64,000 nt of DNA. It comes from Paraglaciecola algarum. Its GTDB lineage: Bacteria > Pseudomonadota > Gammaproteobacteria > Enterobacterales > Alteromonadaceae. The stretch covers positions 35,813 to 99,812 of the forward strand of contig NZ_JAKGAS010000014.1 of assembly GCF_021532655.1 (NCBI RefSeq), given 5' to 3'. Shown here one piece after another: positions 7,597 to 16,865 of the stretch; the first letter of the stretch is position 1; each line of letters begins with the position of its first letter. The notes under the pieces are model-generated. The model did no database searches and had not been told where the DNA came from. It worked only from the letters and a program-made list of their open reading frames with translations. The position numbers and the translations under genes are program-made.

Positions 7597-9207
7597 TCAC
7601 ATCCATGATTTTTTACTCGACTCTACTTTAAACAAACAATCGTTAATAAGTCCAAAAGCTAATTCTTGACTAATTAAAGGTATCTTAAGTGCGCCAGAGG
7701 CTAATACAAATTTGACTGATGCAAGTTCTCGGCGTTTCATTAGTTCAGTTTGTAAAAATTTGGTTTGCTGTACTTTAAAAGTAGGGAAACAATAATAGTC
7801 GACACCAATTAACCCTTTACGAATGTATATAAAGTTTTGGTCTTGAGCTATTCCCCATCGCCTCCAACGCAATACGGTTAAGCCACTGAACAAAGCTAAT
7901 AAAGTTGTTGTAATAAGGATTAATATTGCTTGATGATTAAACCAACAAATGAGTGAAGCAACAATCCAAATAGGCATCCAAATTAGGACAATATTACGGG
8001 CAATAAATCGTTTACTAATAGAAATAAAACCTTGTTGGTTAATTAGCTGAGCCAATTTATTTTGCGGATATGCATCATCAATAAGATCTTGGCACTCATT
8101 GAGTTTCACAGAGGGGACAATAATTTTATTGGTCGCTGCTGAAGCATTCATACTATTTTCAATTGAACTATTTTGTTCAAATTTTAAATTGATACGTTTT
8201 AATATAAGGTCAAGCCAATCTTGTTTCCTGACAACCATTTGTAAGCGGCTTAGACGCATGCTGACTTCGTGTTTAGTTAATAAGCCACTACGTCTAATGT
8301 ACCTATCATCTAATTTATTAAGGGTATATCCGTAGAAACTGATAATAGAGCCAATTACTGAGAAACTAACTAGGATTAGCATAATTAAGATAGTGAGTGA
8401 TAATGCGTATAGGCCTACCTCTAACATTGAATGGGTTTGTAAACTAAACAGTGCTTTAAAGTCCATGCCTAGCTTGTTTGCCCAATCCCCTATGTGAGTC
8501 GCTATGTCATCAAAAAATGGGGCTAAACCACCCAAAAATATCCAAATTCGATTACTTGTTATCCCATGAATAATTAGATCACTCAGGCTTCTGGTATTAA
8601 GGGTTGTTTCAGTTGTGTTGTTTGATGGACTGGTTTGGGAGGAGGCAAACTTGCTTTCTCCAATTGGTTTTGATTGTTTAGTATGTTGAAGTATTTGGCT
8701 TTTTAATTTTTCGGCTAATTCTAGTTTTAAGGCAATGATCTTGGCTTCATTTTTAGCGGAGCCTGCTGTGTCGAGTTGCAAACAGGCATGGCCTGAAAAT
8801 CGATAATAAAGAGGTTGTTCAATTTTGACATTTTGAACTCTTTCAAAAGGCAGGTTTAAGTGCTTTTTGCTGATCACCCCAGAGCGAATTTCAATATTAT
8901 TATCGGTTAAACGAAAGCGATAAACTTTAAAACTCAACACTGCAAATACTATTAATATAGCTACTAAACCCAAAATGCTAGGTATCCAAATATAGGGATG
9001 TTGAATGATACTTTTATAATTGAGTGCCAATACAGGGATTAAATAAAAGGCATTACTAAATATTTGTTTAAAACTGCTGGCGGTAAAATACAAAATCGCG
9101 ATAGGAGAAAGTTGTTGCCAATTAGCAGAATGATCGTCAGTGCCTATTTTTTGTTCGGCTGAGTCATTAATTTTAGACTCTTGTTGCTGACTAATGTCAT
9201 TTTTCAT
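7597..9207 (-). CDS. PH-domain (bPH2/DUF304) membrane protein, YdbT-like
   Basis: 536 residues with three bPH2 segments separated by paired membrane helices. The repeated cores are RFRLTDNNIEIRSGVISKKH, then LDDRYIRRSGLLTKHEVSMR, then GIAQDQNFIYIRKGLIGVDY; each is followed by a QNV/LQMV/VQQT-type strand. Helix pairs lie around residues 40-105, 220-305 and 400-450. This matches the YdbT type, which is always paired with a YdbS-type partner; the partner overlaps its start by 11 bases. The molecular role is not firmly known; immunity to membrane-active peptides has been reported for Bacillus relatives. Confidence 0.85.
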   Translation of the reverse strand: MKNDISQQQESKINDSAEQKIGTDDHSANWQQLSPIAILYFTASSFKQIFSNAFYLIPVLALNYKSIIQHPYIWIPSILGLVAILIVFAVLSFKVYRFRLTDNNIEIRSGVISKKHLNLPFERVQNVKIEQPLYYRFSGHACLQLDTAGSAKNEAKIIALKLELAEKLKSQILQHTKQSKPIGESKFASSQTSPSNNTTETTLNTRSLSDLIIHGITSNRIWIFLGGLAPFFDDIATHIGDWANKLGMDFKALFSLQTHSMLEVGLYALSLTILIMLILVSFSVIGSIISFYGYTLNKLDDRYIRRSGLLTKHEVSMRLSRLQMVVRKQDWLDLILKRINLKFEQNSSIENSMNASAATNKIIVPSVKLNECQDLIDDAYPQNKLAQLINQQGFISISKRFIARNIVLIWMPIWIVASLICWFNHQAILILITTTLLALFSGLTVLRWRRWGIAQDQNFIYIRKGLIGVDYYCFPTFKVQQTKFLQTELMKRRELASVKFVLASGALKIPLISQELAFGLINDCLFKVESSKKSWM

Positions 9208-9742
9208 GATTAGTCACATCCTTGTGCTCAATAATATATTGACGTAACTGTTGAGCTGTTTCTAATGGTAGTCCTGGAATTTCAAACGTGTGCATGGCTC
9301 CGCCGGCACTGAATACTTGTAATTTGGCTAAATTGATTTTGCGATCTATCGGCCCTCGTTTTAGTTCTATATGCTGTATTCGAGTGATAGGTTGGCTAAC
9401 GGTTTTTCGAAAAAACAAGCCACTTGAATAATGAATGTCTAAGTCACGTAAAGTATAACTTTTACGGATGTCAGCCTGATAACCAAGTAAAACCACTAAA
9501 CTAACGATAATAATGATAGCTGAGCTTATGAATAGTAAATTTTGTCTAATGTTTTGCGAAACCTCAATAAAAGGCTGAAAATATAATATAAAGGCAATTA
9601 TTAATAACAGCAGTACAACACAAGCACCTACTTTTAAATTGGTTGAGGCATATTTTTCGGATAAGCGCTGTTTATCCAATTCTTGAATCTGCGGTAAATC
9701 AGCTACGTCCATCATTGGATTATTAAAATTACTTTGTGGCAT
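9197..9742 (-). CDS. PH-domain membrane protein, YdbS-like
   Basis: 181 residues: a cytosolic N-terminus, two membrane helices (about residues 37-57 and 67-87) and one C-terminal bPH2 domain containing YTLRDLDIHYSSGLFFRK and ITRIQHIELKRGPIDR. The ribosome site lies just before the ATG at 9742. It is first in a two-gene operon with the YdbT-like protein, and the overlap of 11 bases indicates translational coupling. The two probably form one membrane complex, as is inferred for other YdbS/YdbT pairs. Confidence 0.85.
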   Translation of the reverse strand: MPQSNFNNPMMDVADLPQIQELDKQRLSEKYASTNLKVGACVVLLLLIIAFILYFQPFIEVSQNIRQNLLFISSAIIIIVSLVVLLGYQADIRKSYTLRDLDIHYSSGLFFRKTVSQPITRIQHIELKRGPIDRKINLAKLQVFSAGGAMHTFEIPGLPLETAQQLRQYIIEHKDVTNHEK

Positions 9743-9952
9743 ATTGATCCTCTTCTTCTTTTATCTTCCTTAATAAAGTTTAACTTGATATCGACCCTAT
9801 TAGCATTACATTCCAGTAATCATTGAAAAATAAATCTGACTTTGCTTATTCCCAGTTCAGGTTATTTATAACAATACCTGTGCTGCAACTAGATAATAAA
9901 TCAGGCACAATTAGCTTATTATTAAGTTTATTTATTTAAGTATCAGAACAAG

Positions 9953-10756
9953 ATGACAAATATTGCAATTTTTGGTGCGAATGGACGCATGGGCAGAGTA
10001 TTAATCGAAGCAATTGAGCAAAGCAATGAAAATACACTAACAGGTGCATCGGTTAGACCTACTTCTTCTCTAGTTGGTGTGGATGTAGGAGAACTTGCTG
10101 GAATTGGCAAGAAAGGGCTAAATGTAACTGCTGATTTAGGCGACAATATTTCAAACATTGACGTGTTAATTGATTTTACTTTACCAGATGCACTGTCTGC
10201 TAATTTGGACATGTGTATCAAACATAATAAACCTATTGTGATTGGCACTACAGGTTTAACTCAAGAGCAAAAGCAAATTTTAGACAATGCCAGTCAACAT
10301 ATTCCAGTAGTCTTTGCAGCTAATTATAGTGTTGGGGTAAACCTGATGTTAAACCTAGTTCGTCAGGCTGCTTCAGTTATGGCTGATACGGCGGATATCG
10401 AAATTTTAGAAGCTCACCATAGATTTAAAAAAGATGCGCCATCTGGCACAGCTGTGGCCATAGGCGAAGCTATTGCTTCAGAAATCGGCCGAGATCTATC
10501 TAGTTGTGCGGTTTATGGTAGAGAAGGGGATACGGGAGAGCGTGATCACAACACAATTGGTTTTGCGACCGTTAGAGCCGGGGACGTAGTGGGTGAACAT
10601 ACTGCTTTATTTGCTGATATCGGTGAAAGGTTAGAAATAACTCATAAAGCTTCAAGTAGATTAACCTTTGCTAAAGGAGCGGTTAAAGCGGCCAATTGGT
10701 TAATTGATAAACCTGCCGGTTTGTACGATATGGAAGATGTATTAGGTTTTAAATAA
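9953..10756 (+). CDS. dapB: 4-hydroxy-tetrahydrodipicolinate reductase
   Basis: 267 residues, normal length. It catalyses NAD(P)H-dependent reduction in the diaminopimelate/lysine pathway in the cytosol. The N-terminal nucleotide-binding motif is GANGRMGR (residues 8-15), and the catalytic and substrate motif EAHHRFKKDAPSGTA lies around residue 155. The conserved GTTG appears in the central region. The gene precedes carA, an arrangement common in gammaproteobacteria, although a 309-base spacer separates the two here. Confidence 0.97.
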   Translation: MTNIAIFGANGRMGRVLIEAIEQSNENTLTGASVRPTSSLVGVDVGELAGIGKKGLNVTADLGDNISNIDVLIDFTLPDALSANLDMCIKHNKPIVIGTTGLTQEQKQILDNASQHIPVVFAANYSVGVNLMLNLVRQAASVMADTADIEILEAHHRFKKDAPSGTAVAIGEAIASEIGRDLSSCAVYGREGDTGERDHNTIGFATVRAGDVVGEHTALFADIGERLEITHKASSRLTFAKGAVKAANWLIDKPAGLYDMEDVLGFK

Positions 10757-11065
10757 TCGAGTTTGAACAAAATTGTATTATATAAAGTGTATATTTTGGC
10801 GCTTATGAGTAAAAATTCTTACAAAGCGCTTGTTTATGCATTTTTTACAATTGGCAATAGACCTTATTCGTCGTTATATGTATAATATTGCGAATTTGCC
10901 AAAATCCAGTGAAATACCTCTTGTTTCACTACTTTTTCATAAGCAAATTGACTTAAATTTCATACAAATCAATTGATTGTATAAATTTTCTTCGGAGCTC
11001 ATTTTTATGTATTAAAATTAGCTCCTTAGGTTAAAACTTTTTATTTAACTAACCTGGAGGTTGAT
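10757..11065 (+). other. dapB-carA intergenic region, no gene
   Basis: AT-rich leader without a credible frame. A TATAAT at 10881-10886 and a TTGACT at 10948-10953 are visible, but neither has a partner element at normal spacing. I could not recognise a clear ARG box or PUR box. The last bases hold the carA ribosome site GGAGG (11056-11060). Control of carAB by arginine and pyrimidines would be expected to act here. Confidence 0.5.
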
Positions 11066-12223
11066 TTGGCTAATTCTGCCCTTTTAGTTCTTGAAGATGG
11101 TTCTGTCTTTAAAGGTACCGCGATTGGTGCTTCTGGTAAATCTGTTGGTGAAGTAGTGTTTAATACCTCTATGACAGGTTATCAAGAAATTCTTACTGAC
11201 CCGTCTTACGCTCAGCAGATAGTAACACTGACCTACCCCCATATTGGTAACACTGGTGTCAATCAGGAAGATTGTGAATCAAATGAAATTTGGGCTAAAG
11301 GCCTCATTATTCGTGATCTACCACTCATTGTAAGTAATTTTCGCAGTGAAAAAAATCTGTCAGATTATCTAAAAGAAAACAACATTTTAGGTATTGCCGA
11401 TATAGATACTCGTCGTTTAACCCGCATTTTACGCGATAAAGGTGCACAAAATGGTTGTATCATTGCCGCGTCTTCTTTGGATGATGTGAAGCTTGATGAA
11501 GCTGAAGCGTTAAAAGCAGCTAAAGAGTTTTCTGGACTCAAAGGTTTAGATTTAGCAAAAGATGTTACCTGCGAGCAAACCTATGATTGGAATGGTGGAA
11601 GTTGGGTTTTAGGCTCTGGTTATCAGTCTTCATTAGACAAGCCGGCAGAAAACATGCCTTTTCATGTGGTTGCATACGATTTTGGTGCAAAACATAATAT
11701 TCTACGTATGTTAGTAGACCGCGGTTGTAAACTAACTGTGGTACCAGCTAAAACATCAGCTGATGAAGTATTAGCGTTAAAGCCTGATGGTGTATTTTTA
11801 TCAAATGGCCCAGGCGACCCAGAGCCTTGTGATTATGCCATTACTGCAATTAAACAAATTTTAGACACAAATATCCCAATTTTTGGGATTTGTTTAGGCC
11901 ATCAATTATTAGCTTTAGCCAGTGGTGCCAAAACCGTTAAGATGAAATTTGGTCATCATGGAGCTAACCATCCGGTTAAAGACATAAAAGGTAATCGCGT
12001 GATGATCACCAGTCAAAACCACGGTTTTGCTGTTGATGAAAACTCTTTGCCAAGCAATCTTGAAGTGACACATATTTCATTGTTTGATAAGTCTTTGCAG
12101 GGCATACATCGCACAGATAAGCCAGCTTTTAGTTTCCAAGGACATCCAGAAGCAAGTCCAGGTCCACACGATGCTGCGCCATTATTTGATCACTTTATTG
12201 AGTTGATTAAAGCGGCAAAATAG
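11066..12223 (+). CDS. carA: Carbamoyl-phosphate synthase small subunit
   Basis: 385 residues. It is the glutaminase subunit that releases ammonia from glutamine for carbamoyl phosphate, feeding arginine and pyrimidine synthesis. The N-terminal domain starts ALLVLEDGSVFKG. The class I amidotransferase domain has the nucleophile Cys in GICLGHQ and the His/Glu pair in FQGHPEASPGPHD. The start is TTG, supported by GGAGG five bases upstream and the absence of an ATG nearby. carB follows after 74 bases. Confidence 0.97.
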   Translation: MANSALLVLEDGSVFKGTAIGASGKSVGEVVFNTSMTGYQEILTDPSYAQQIVTLTYPHIGNTGVNQEDCESNEIWAKGLIIRDLPLIVSNFRSEKNLSDYLKENNILGIADIDTRRLTRILRDKGAQNGCIIAASSLDDVKLDEAEALKAAKEFSGLKGLDLAKDVTCEQTYDWNGGSWVLGSGYQSSLDKPAENMPFHVVAYDFGAKHNILRMLVDRGCKLTVVPAKTSADEVLALKPDGVFLSNGPGDPEPCDYAITAIKQILDTNIPIFGICLGHQLLALASGAKTVKMKFGHHGANHPVKDIKGNRVMITSQNHGFAVDENSLPSNLEVTHISLFDKSLQGIHRTDKPAFSFQGHPEASPGPHDAAPLFDHFIELIKAAK

Positions 12224-12297
12224 CCAATAGGTTGCTGGAGGCTTTCTTTTTAAAAGCAAGCTAGTAGATATTTAAAGAGTGTAGAGTAAAGAATATT

Positions 12298-15200
12298 ATG
12301 CCAAAACGTACCGACATAAAAAGCATCTTGATATTAGGCGCAGGCCCAATTGTTATAGGTCAAGCATGTGAATTCGATTATTCAGGCGCACAAGCCTGTA
12401 AAGCATTAAGAGAAGAAGGTTATCGAGTTATTTTAGTTAACTCTAACCCAGCCACAATTATGACTGATCCAGAAATGGCTGATGCAACTTATATCGAGCC
12501 AATTCATTGGGAAGTAGTTAAAAAAATTATTGAAAAAGAACGACCAGATGCTGTGCTACCTACTATGGGTGGCCAAACAGCACTTAACTGTGCATTAGAT
12601 CTAGAAAAGTACGGTGTATTAAAAGAATTTAATGTTGAAATGATTGGGGCTACAGCTGACGCAATTGACAAAGCTGAAGACCGTGAACGTTTCGACAAAG
12701 CCATGAAATCCATTGGTCTTGAATGTCCAAATGCTGAAATAGCCCACTCTATGGAAGAAGCCTTTGATGTCAGTTCAAGAATTGGCTTTCCTTGTATTAT
12801 TCGCCCGTCTTTTACAATGGGTGGTTCAGGCGGCGGTATTGCCTACAATAAACAAGAATTTGAAGAGATTTGTCGTCGTGGGCTAGATTTATCACCAACT
12901 AGCGAATTATTGATTGATGAATCATTAATTGGTTGGAAAGAATACGAAATGGAAGTGGTTAGAGATAAAGCTGACAATTGTATTATTGTTTGTACCATTG
13001 AAAACTTCGACCCTATGGGTGTGCACACTGGTGATTCAATCACAGTCGCTCCAGCTCAAACATTGACTGACAAAGAATTCCAAATTATGCGTAATGCAGC
13101 TATAGCTGTGTTACGAGAAATTGGTGTTGAAACCGGTGGTTCAAACGTTCAGTTTGGCGTTGACCCTAAAACTGGTCGTTTAGTGATTATCGAGATGAAC
13201 CCTAGGGTGTCTCGCTCTTCAGCATTAGCTTCTAAAGCAACCGGTTTCCCAATTGCAAAAGTGGCAGCTAAATTGGCTGTAGGTTATACCCTTGATGAAC
13301 TTGCAAATGATATAACTGGTGGTTTAACCCCAGCATCTTTCGAACCGACTATCGATTACGTTGTGACTAAGATCCCACGTTTTAACTTCGAAAAATTTGC
13401 AGGCGCTAACGATCGCTTAACGACACAAATGAAGTCGGTAGGTGAAGTGATGGCTATTGGTCGTAACCAACAAGAATCATTACAAAAAGCCTTACGTGGA
13501 CTAGAGGTAGGAGTGAACGGTCTTGATTCAATTATTGATATCACGGATCCTGAAGCTAAAAATACTATCATTCGCGAATTACGTGAACCTGGTGCAGAGC
13601 GTATTTGGTATATAGCCGATGCTATGCGTATGGGTATGTCAGTGGAAGAGATATTCAATCTAACCAATATCGACCGTTGGTATTTAGTGCAAATTGAAGA
13701 ACTAATCATACTTGAGAATCAACTGCTCGAATCTGGTTTATCGTCAATTGACCAAAATTTAATGACTACTTTAAAACGTAAGGGTTTTGCTGATTCAAGA
13801 ATAGCTGAATTAACCGGCGTTGAAGAGTCTGACGTACGTGAAGTGAGACGTGGTTTTGATATTCATCCAGTTTATAAGCGTGTTGATACCTGCGCAGCTG
13901 AATTTTCATCAGATACAGCTTATATGTATTCAACTTATGATGAAGAGTGTGAAGCTAACCCTAGTGATAAAGACAAAATTATGATCTTAGGTGGCGGACC
14001 AAACCGCATCGGTCAAGGTATTGAGTTTGATTACTGCTGTGTGCACGCTGCTTTAGCTATGCGTGAAGATGGGTACGAAACCATTATGGTTAACTGTAAC
14101 CCTGAAACGGTTTCTACTGATTATGATACCTCTGATAGATTATATTTTGAGTCTGTGACCTTAGAAGATGTACTTGAAATTGTACGCATTGAACAGCCTA
14201 AAGGTGTAATAGTGCAATATGGTGGTCAAACACCACTTAAATTAGCGCGTGCTCTAGAAGCGGCTGGTGTACCTATTATTGGTACTTCTCCAGATGCCAT
14301 CGATAAAGCTGAAGATCGTGAACGCTTCCAAAAAATGGTTAATAAGTTAAACCTTAAACAACCGGCTAACGCTACGGTTAGTAATATGGAAGAAGCGCTA
14401 GAAGCGGCTGGTGATATTGGCTTTCCATTAGTGGTACGTCCGTCATATGTTCTAGGCGGCAGAGCTATGGAAATTGTATATGACCTTAAAGATCTAAAAC
14501 GTTATTTAACTAACGCGGTTAAAGTGTCTAATGACTCTCCTGTATTGTTAGATAGGTTCTTAGATGACGCGATTGAAGTTGACGTTGACGCTATTTGTGA
14601 CGGTGAAGAAGTGGTTATTGGCGGCATTATGGAGCATATTGAACAAGCCGGTGTGCATTCAGGTGACTCAGCCTGTTCACTCCCTCCTTATTCTTTAAAC
14701 AATGATATTCAAGACGTAATGCGCCAACAAGTTAAAGCTATGGCTTTAGAGTTGGGTGTGGTTGGTTTGATGAATACTCAGTTCGCGGTAAAAGATGGCG
14801 AAGTGTATTTGATTGAAGTTAACCCAAGAGCCGCGAGAACCGTTCCATTTGTATCAAAAGCCACAGGTATGCCAGTGGCCAAAATAGGTGCAAGAGCGAT
14901 GGCTGGACAATCGCTAGCTTCACAAGGTATCACCAAAGAAATTATTCCACCGTTTTATTCTGTGAAAGAAGTAGTATTACCTTTTGCTAAATTCCAAGGT
15001 GTTGATCCATTATTAGGCCCAGAAATGCGCTCAACTGGTGAAGTTATGGGGGTAGGTGATAGTTTCGAAGAAGCTTATGCCAAAGCTAATCTAGGCGCGA
15101 GTCAAGCCATTCCAGTTGGTGGCAAAGCCCTACTATCTGTACGTTTAAACGATAAAAATCGTGTAATTGAATTAGGTCAAACTATGGTGTCTAAAGGTTT

Positions 15201-15516
15201 CTCTTTAGAAGCAACAAGTGGAACAGCTAAAGTTCTCAATAATGCTGGTGTACCTTGTAGTGTGGTGAATAAGCTAAGTGAAGGTCGTCCTAATATTGTT
15301 GATGCGATTAAAAATGGTGAATACAATTACATTGTAAACACCACAGAAGGCCGTCAGGCCATTGATGATTCAGTGTATATTCGTAAAGAAGCGTTACTGA
15401 ATAAAGTGGCTTATACCACGACAATGAACTCTGCTTTTGCTACTGTAAATGCTAATGAAGCGGATGATCGTGCCAGAGTAACTTCAGTACAAGACCTGCA
15501 TAAACGTATTCACTAA
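12298..15516 (+). CDS. carB: Carbamoyl-phosphate synthase large subunit
   Basis: 1072 residues, full length. Two homologous ATP-grasp halves (about 1-400 and 553-935) each carry a preATP-grasp GxGP entry (LGAGPIVIGQACEFDYSG and LGGGPNRIGQGIEFDYC) and the conserved EDRERF and RPS(F/Y)(T/V)xGG segments. An oligomerisation region lies between them and a C-terminal MGS-like allosteric domain covers the last 130 residues. It makes carbamoyl phosphate from bicarbonate, ammonia and two ATP together with CarA. Confidence 0.98.
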   Translation: MPKRTDIKSILILGAGPIVIGQACEFDYSGAQACKALREEGYRVILVNSNPATIMTDPEMADATYIEPIHWEVVKKIIEKERPDAVLPTMGGQTALNCALDLEKYGVLKEFNVEMIGATADAIDKAEDRERFDKAMKSIGLECPNAEIAHSMEEAFDVSSRIGFPCIIRPSFTMGGSGGGIAYNKQEFEEICRRGLDLSPTSELLIDESLIGWKEYEMEVVRDKADNCIIVCTIENFDPMGVHTGDSITVAPAQTLTDKEFQIMRNAAIAVLREIGVETGGSNVQFGVDPKTGRLVIIEMNPRVSRSSALASKATGFPIAKVAAKLAVGYTLDELANDITGGLTPASFEPTIDYVVTKIPRFNFEKFAGANDRLTTQMKSVGEVMAIGRNQQESLQKALRGLEVGVNGLDSIIDITDPEAKNTIIRELREPGAERIWYIADAMRMGMSVEEIFNLTNIDRWYLVQIEELIILENQLLESGLSSIDQNLMTTLKRKGFADSRIAELTGVEESDVREVRRGFDIHPVYKRVDTCAAEFSSDTAYMYSTYDEECEANPSDKDKIMILGGGPNRIGQGIEFDYCCVHAALAMREDGYETIMVNCNPETVSTDYDTSDRLYFESVTLEDVLEIVRIEQPKGVIVQYGGQTPLKLARALEAAGVPIIGTSPDAIDKAEDRERFQKMVNKLNLKQPANATVSNMEEALEAAGDIGFPLVVRPSYVLGGRAMEIVYDLKDLKRYLTNAVKVSNDSPVLLDRFLDDAIEVDVDAICDGEEVVIGGIMEHIEQAGVHSGDSACSLPPYSLNNDIQDVMRQQVKAMALELGVVGLMNTQFAVKDGEVYLIEVNPRAARTVPFVSKATGMPVAKIGARAMAGQSLASQGITKEIIPPFYSVKEVVLPFAKFQGVDPLLGPEMRSTGEVMGVGDSFEEAYAKANLGASQAIPVGGKALLSVRLNDKNRVIELGQTMVSKGFSLEATSGTAKVLNNAGVPCSVVNKLSEGRPNIVDAIKNGEYNYIVNTTEGRQAIDDSVYIRKEALLNKVAYTTTMNSAFATVNANEADDRARVTSVQDLHKRIH

Positions 15517-15606
15517 TAGTTAATCGATTGAAAAACGTAAATTAACACCTATATATTTTGATTAAGTGTTAATTACGTAATAACAAAAATAAGAGAGTGT
15601 TGATAG

Positions 15607-16083
15607 ATGAATCAATATCCTATGACAGCCAAGGGAGCAGAAATGCTTCGTGAAGAGCTTAATCATTTAAAATCAGTTAAAAGACCTGAAATTGTCAATG
15701 CGATTGCAGAAGCAAGAGAGCATGGGGATTTAAAAGAAAATGCTGAATACCATGCGGCACGTGAACAACAAAGTTTTTGTGAAGGCCGGATTCAAGACAT
15801 TGAAGGCAAATTATCCAACGTTCAAATTATTGACGTCACTAAAATGCCAAATACAGGTAAAGTCATATTTGGTACCACAGTGACTATCTTAAACTTGAAT
15901 ACTGAAGAAGAAACCACCTATAGAATAGTGGGGGAAGATGAAGCTGATATTAAAAATAACTTAATTTCAGTTGGTTCACCCATCGCCCGTGGTTTAATCG
16001 GAAAACAGTTAGATGATGTAGTAAATATTCAAACACCTAAAGGCGTGATTGAATATGAAATCTCAGAAGTTCAATATATTTAA
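15607..16083 (+). CDS. greA: Transcription elongation factor GreA
   Basis: 158 residues, the standard size. An N-terminal coiled coil (MTAKGAEMLREELNHLKSV to about residue 75) carries the acidic tip and the signature AIAEAREHGDLKENAEYHAA. A C-terminal FKBP-like domain follows (SVGSPIARGLIGKQLDD). GreA enters the RNA polymerase secondary channel and stimulates cleavage of backtracked transcripts. It follows carB, a conserved order in gammaproteobacteria, and ends before a strong terminator. Confidence 0.97.
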   Translation: MNQYPMTAKGAEMLREELNHLKSVKRPEIVNAIAEAREHGDLKENAEYHAAREQQSFCEGRIQDIEGKLSNVQIIDVTKMPNTGKVIFGTTVTILNLNTEEETTYRIVGEDEADIKNNLISVGSPIARGLIGKQLDDVVNIQTPKGVIEYEISEVQYI

Positions 16084-16114
16084 AGAGACACACATATTTG
16101 GGTTTTATTGTTAG

Positions 16115-16139
16115 AAAGAGGCGTTAGCCTCTTTTTTTA
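16115..16139 (+). terminator. greA terminator
   Basis: Stem AAGAGGC/GCCTCTT with a GTTA loop, followed by a T run. It closes the carA-carB-greA unit. Confidence 0.9.
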
Positions 16140-16173
16140 TACTTGAAGTTTGTGCTTAAAATAGATGAGCAAT

Positions 16174-16566
16174 ATGAGTAGAAGATTGATTACATCAGGA
16201 TCAGAGTTTGAAGAAAACGTTGCCTATTCAAGAGCCATGGTTGATGGTGATTATGTTTTTGTATCTGTATCTGGCACCACTGGGTATAACTATAGTGATA
16301 TGTCAATTTCAGAAGACGTCAGTAAGTAAGCGGAACAGTGTTTTTTAAACATTCAGTGTGCTTTGCAACAAGCTGGGAGTTCTTTGGCGCAAATTGTAAG
16401 AGTGACATATATACTGCCAAATAAGCATGACTTTGAAACTTGTTGGCCAACTTTCGCCAAATATTTAGGTAAGGTAAAATCCGCTGCAACTATGTTCGAA
16501 GCAGGCTGGTTAGATGACAAAATGAAAATTGAAATTCAGGTAACAGCTAAAATTGAAGTAAGGTAA
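16174..16566 (+). pseudogene. RidA/YjgF-family protein, interrupted by one stop codon
   Basis: Reading from the ATG at 16174 gives a RidA-type N-terminus (SRRLITSGSEFEENVAYSRA, then VFVSVSGTTGY). A TAA at 16327-16329 (codon 52) interrupts it, and the same frame then continues (AEQCFLNIQCALQQAGSS to IEIQVTAKIEVR) to a natural stop at 16566. The whole frame is 130 codons, normal for the family, with no shift. The stop most simply derives from a CAA Gln codon by one transition. RidA proteins hydrolyse reactive enamine/imine intermediates; this relative resembles the enamine-deaminase-like subgroup. A sequencing error is the alternative. Confidence 0.85.
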
Positions 16567-16865
16567 ATATTTTATGCTTTTTGGGTTCGTATATTATTGG
16601 AATTGTATTCTTTTTAATTATGATTTAATCAATAATGTTTAATAGCAAACAAGTATTACTAACTAAACAGGGTGTTAAATAAGTTAATGAAATGTAATGG
16701 GTAGTGCTTGGCTATATGCTAGGTGAGACGTGACCTTTGCATGAATCCGTCAGCCTTATTTATTTATTCGTTATCTAAATAGCAGTAATTAGGCAGTTTA
16801 AACCATATAGATTCTTATAGTTGCCAAATAACTTATAATAATTAGCTAGTCACTAGAGGTATTGC

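Noticed and set aside
10881..10953. Possible carA promoter from TATAAT at 10881 and TTGACT at 10948
   Set aside because: The elements are in the wrong order and spacing for one sigma-70 promoter; kept only as a note in the gap entry.
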